Below are positions 13,641 to 14,468 of a stretch of 14,468 nt of DNA, piece after piece. A program made the position numbers and the translations under genes. The notes beneath the pieces are model-generated. The model saw nothing but the letters and a program-made list of their open reading frames with translations, did not search any database and was not told the DNA's origin. The DNA is from CAZVYJ01 sp964631565 (GTDB lineage: Bacteria; Planctomycetota; Phycisphaerae; SM23-33), in the NCBI GenBank assembly GCA_964631565.1, contig CAZVYJ010000064.1, positions 1 to 14,468 of the forward strand, read 5' to 3'. Every line of letters starts with the position of its first letter. Within the stretch, counting starts at the first letter, position 1.

Positions 13641-13660
13641 TTATTTGCATTATCTTAAGG
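13641..13660 (+). promoter_or_regulatory. Putative regulator operator, copy 2
   Basis: TTATTTGCATTATCTTAAGG, starting 85 bp after copy 1, about eight helical turns. Its last bases, AAGG, are the RBS of the regulator gene (7 bp before ATG 13668), and its start coincides with the predicted transcription start. Binding here would repress the regulator's own synthesis. Inferred from position and repeat only. Confidence 0.5.
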
Positions 13661-13667
13661 TGTTTTA

Positions 13668-14417
13668 ATGAAAGAGATTCTTTACTGGTTTTCGCCGCCG
13701 ACAGGCGGTCAGGACTGTGTAACCGTCCGCGGGTTCGGCATTCAGCAGGCGATGCCGCCTACGATAGTTCACCGCCCGGACGGGACGAATGACTTCCTGT
13801 TCATGTTCTTTTACGACGAGGCGGAAATCGACGCTGCAGGCAGCGTCCGGAAGTATCCGCCCGGCAGCCTGATTATCTGGTCGCCGGGCAGCAGACATTA
13901 TTACGGCAATCGCGAGCGGGCATGGAAACATTCATGGATTCACTGCGACGGCAGGGCGATCCGCAGCATCCTTCGAACCAGCCGCCTGCCGCGAAACAGC
14001 GTAATCGCCGATGCCGATCCGTCGGTCGTCGAAAAATATCTGCTGAACATACACGACGAGCTGCTCAGCCACGCCGTTCCGGATATGCGGATAGTGCAGA
14101 ACCATTTCGATAACTGGGTTCGCGAAATCCGCCGCACGATGCGGCTGGGAGTCGAGAGCAATCCTGTGCCGCCGAAGTACCTGGAAGTGAAACGCTACAT
14201 CGAAGGCAACTATCGCGAGCACATCCGGCTTGCCGGACTGGCGGCCATGCTGCATGTTTCGGTGCCGCACTTCTGCAGCGAGTTCAAGAAGCACTTCGGC
14301 GCGTCGGCCATCGACTACGTTGTTCGACTGCGGCTGGGGCAGGCGGCGTATCTGTTGAGGAACAGGAACATGCGTGTTTCCGAGGTGGCGGCGGCGGTGG
14401 GATACGATGATATTTGA
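13668..14417 (+). pseudogene. AraC-family transcriptional regulator, truncated in its second HTH
   Basis: 249 aa are left. Residues about 25-130 look like an AraC-type cupin sensor region (PPGSLIIWSPGSRHYYG...WIHCDG). Residues about 180-249 are the DNA-binding domain: first HTH IRLAGLAAMLHVSVPHFCSEFKKHFG, linker helix IDYVVRLRLGQAAYLLRNRNMRVSEVAAAVGYDDI, then an abrupt TGA. Family members continue with about 25-30 residues (YFSRxFKKxFGxSPxxYR) carrying the end of the second HTH, so DNA binding should be impaired. The sequence after GATGATATT changes character and resembles an insertion-sequence end. Start ATG 13668 has AAGG at 7 bp. Its divergent position next to the GH172 gene suggests it senses the sugar that enzyme degrades. 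It may still be expressed as a shortened protein. Confidence 0.82.
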
Positions 14418-14468
14418 ACCTATCCCAAAAACCTTAAGAAGATCACGATACAACCTAACTGCACCATG
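14415..14468 (+). mobile_element. Probable left end of an insertion sequence inside the AraC gene
   Basis: From about 14415 the sequence TGAACCTATCCCAAAAACC departs from AraC coding potential and resembles terminal repeats of IS5/IS4-like elements (CCTATCCCAAAA pattern, from memory, not searched). The window ends 50 bp later at ATG 14466, which could be a transposase start. The other end and any target duplication are outside the window. Confidence 0.4.

Overview
The window looks like a chromosomal segment of a Planctomycetota bacterium, most likely Phycisphaerae-like. This is inferred, not proven. The grounds are the gene mix (an excisionase-type HTH fused to a PTS EIIA domain, a stand-alone DUF58 protein, a ThiD2-ThiE fusion, a DUF2961/GH172 enzyme beside an AraC regulator), moderately high GC in most genes, and AT-rich intergenic repeats built from AAATTTC/GAATTCC-type words, which I associate with such genomes.

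Layout. (1) Positions 1-1978, minus strand: the N-terminal half of a large DUF4011 / superfamily-1 helicase. It is clearly AT-richer than its neighbours and ends at a stop right after an A7 run; the -1 frame past that run stays open to the window edge. (2) 2173-3811, plus strand: the HTH-EIIA fusion and a DUF58 (vWA-like) protein, 13 bp apart. (3) 3946-8543, plus strand: a protein-quality-control block of a periplasmic DegP/HtrA protease, a tail-less Hsp20, and Lon, with Hsp20 and Lon 10 bp apart. (4) 8708-9190, plus strand: a small single-TM protein with four CxxC knuckles, followed by a large GC-rich hairpin. (5) 9489-11803, minus strand: glyA and a ThiD2-ThiE fusion gene, 17 bp apart, probably one operon. 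(6) 11804-12334: about 530 bp without a gene, holding two AT-rich inverted repeats, a short direct repeat and a GC hairpin. (7) 12335-13534, minus strand: a GH172/DUF2961 glycosidase. It is divergent from an AraC-family regulator (13668-14417) that stops inside its DNA-binding domain, where a sequence resembling an insertion-sequence end begins.

How the parts may work together. DegP, Hsp20 and Lon form a proteostasis group. SHMT and the thiamin-phosphate synthase are ordinary C1 and cofactor metabolism. The AraC/GH172 pair looks like a local sugar-utilisation switch: a 20-bp direct repeat (17/20 identical, 85 bp between starts, about eight helical turns) lies in the intergenic region, with one copy over the regulator's predicted start of transcription and RBS. 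That switch is probably broken by the truncation of the regulator. No clear new multi-gene system is complete in this window. The best leads are the frameshifted helicase at the left edge, the HTH-EIIA/DUF58 pair, and the AraC operator pair with the probable insertion.
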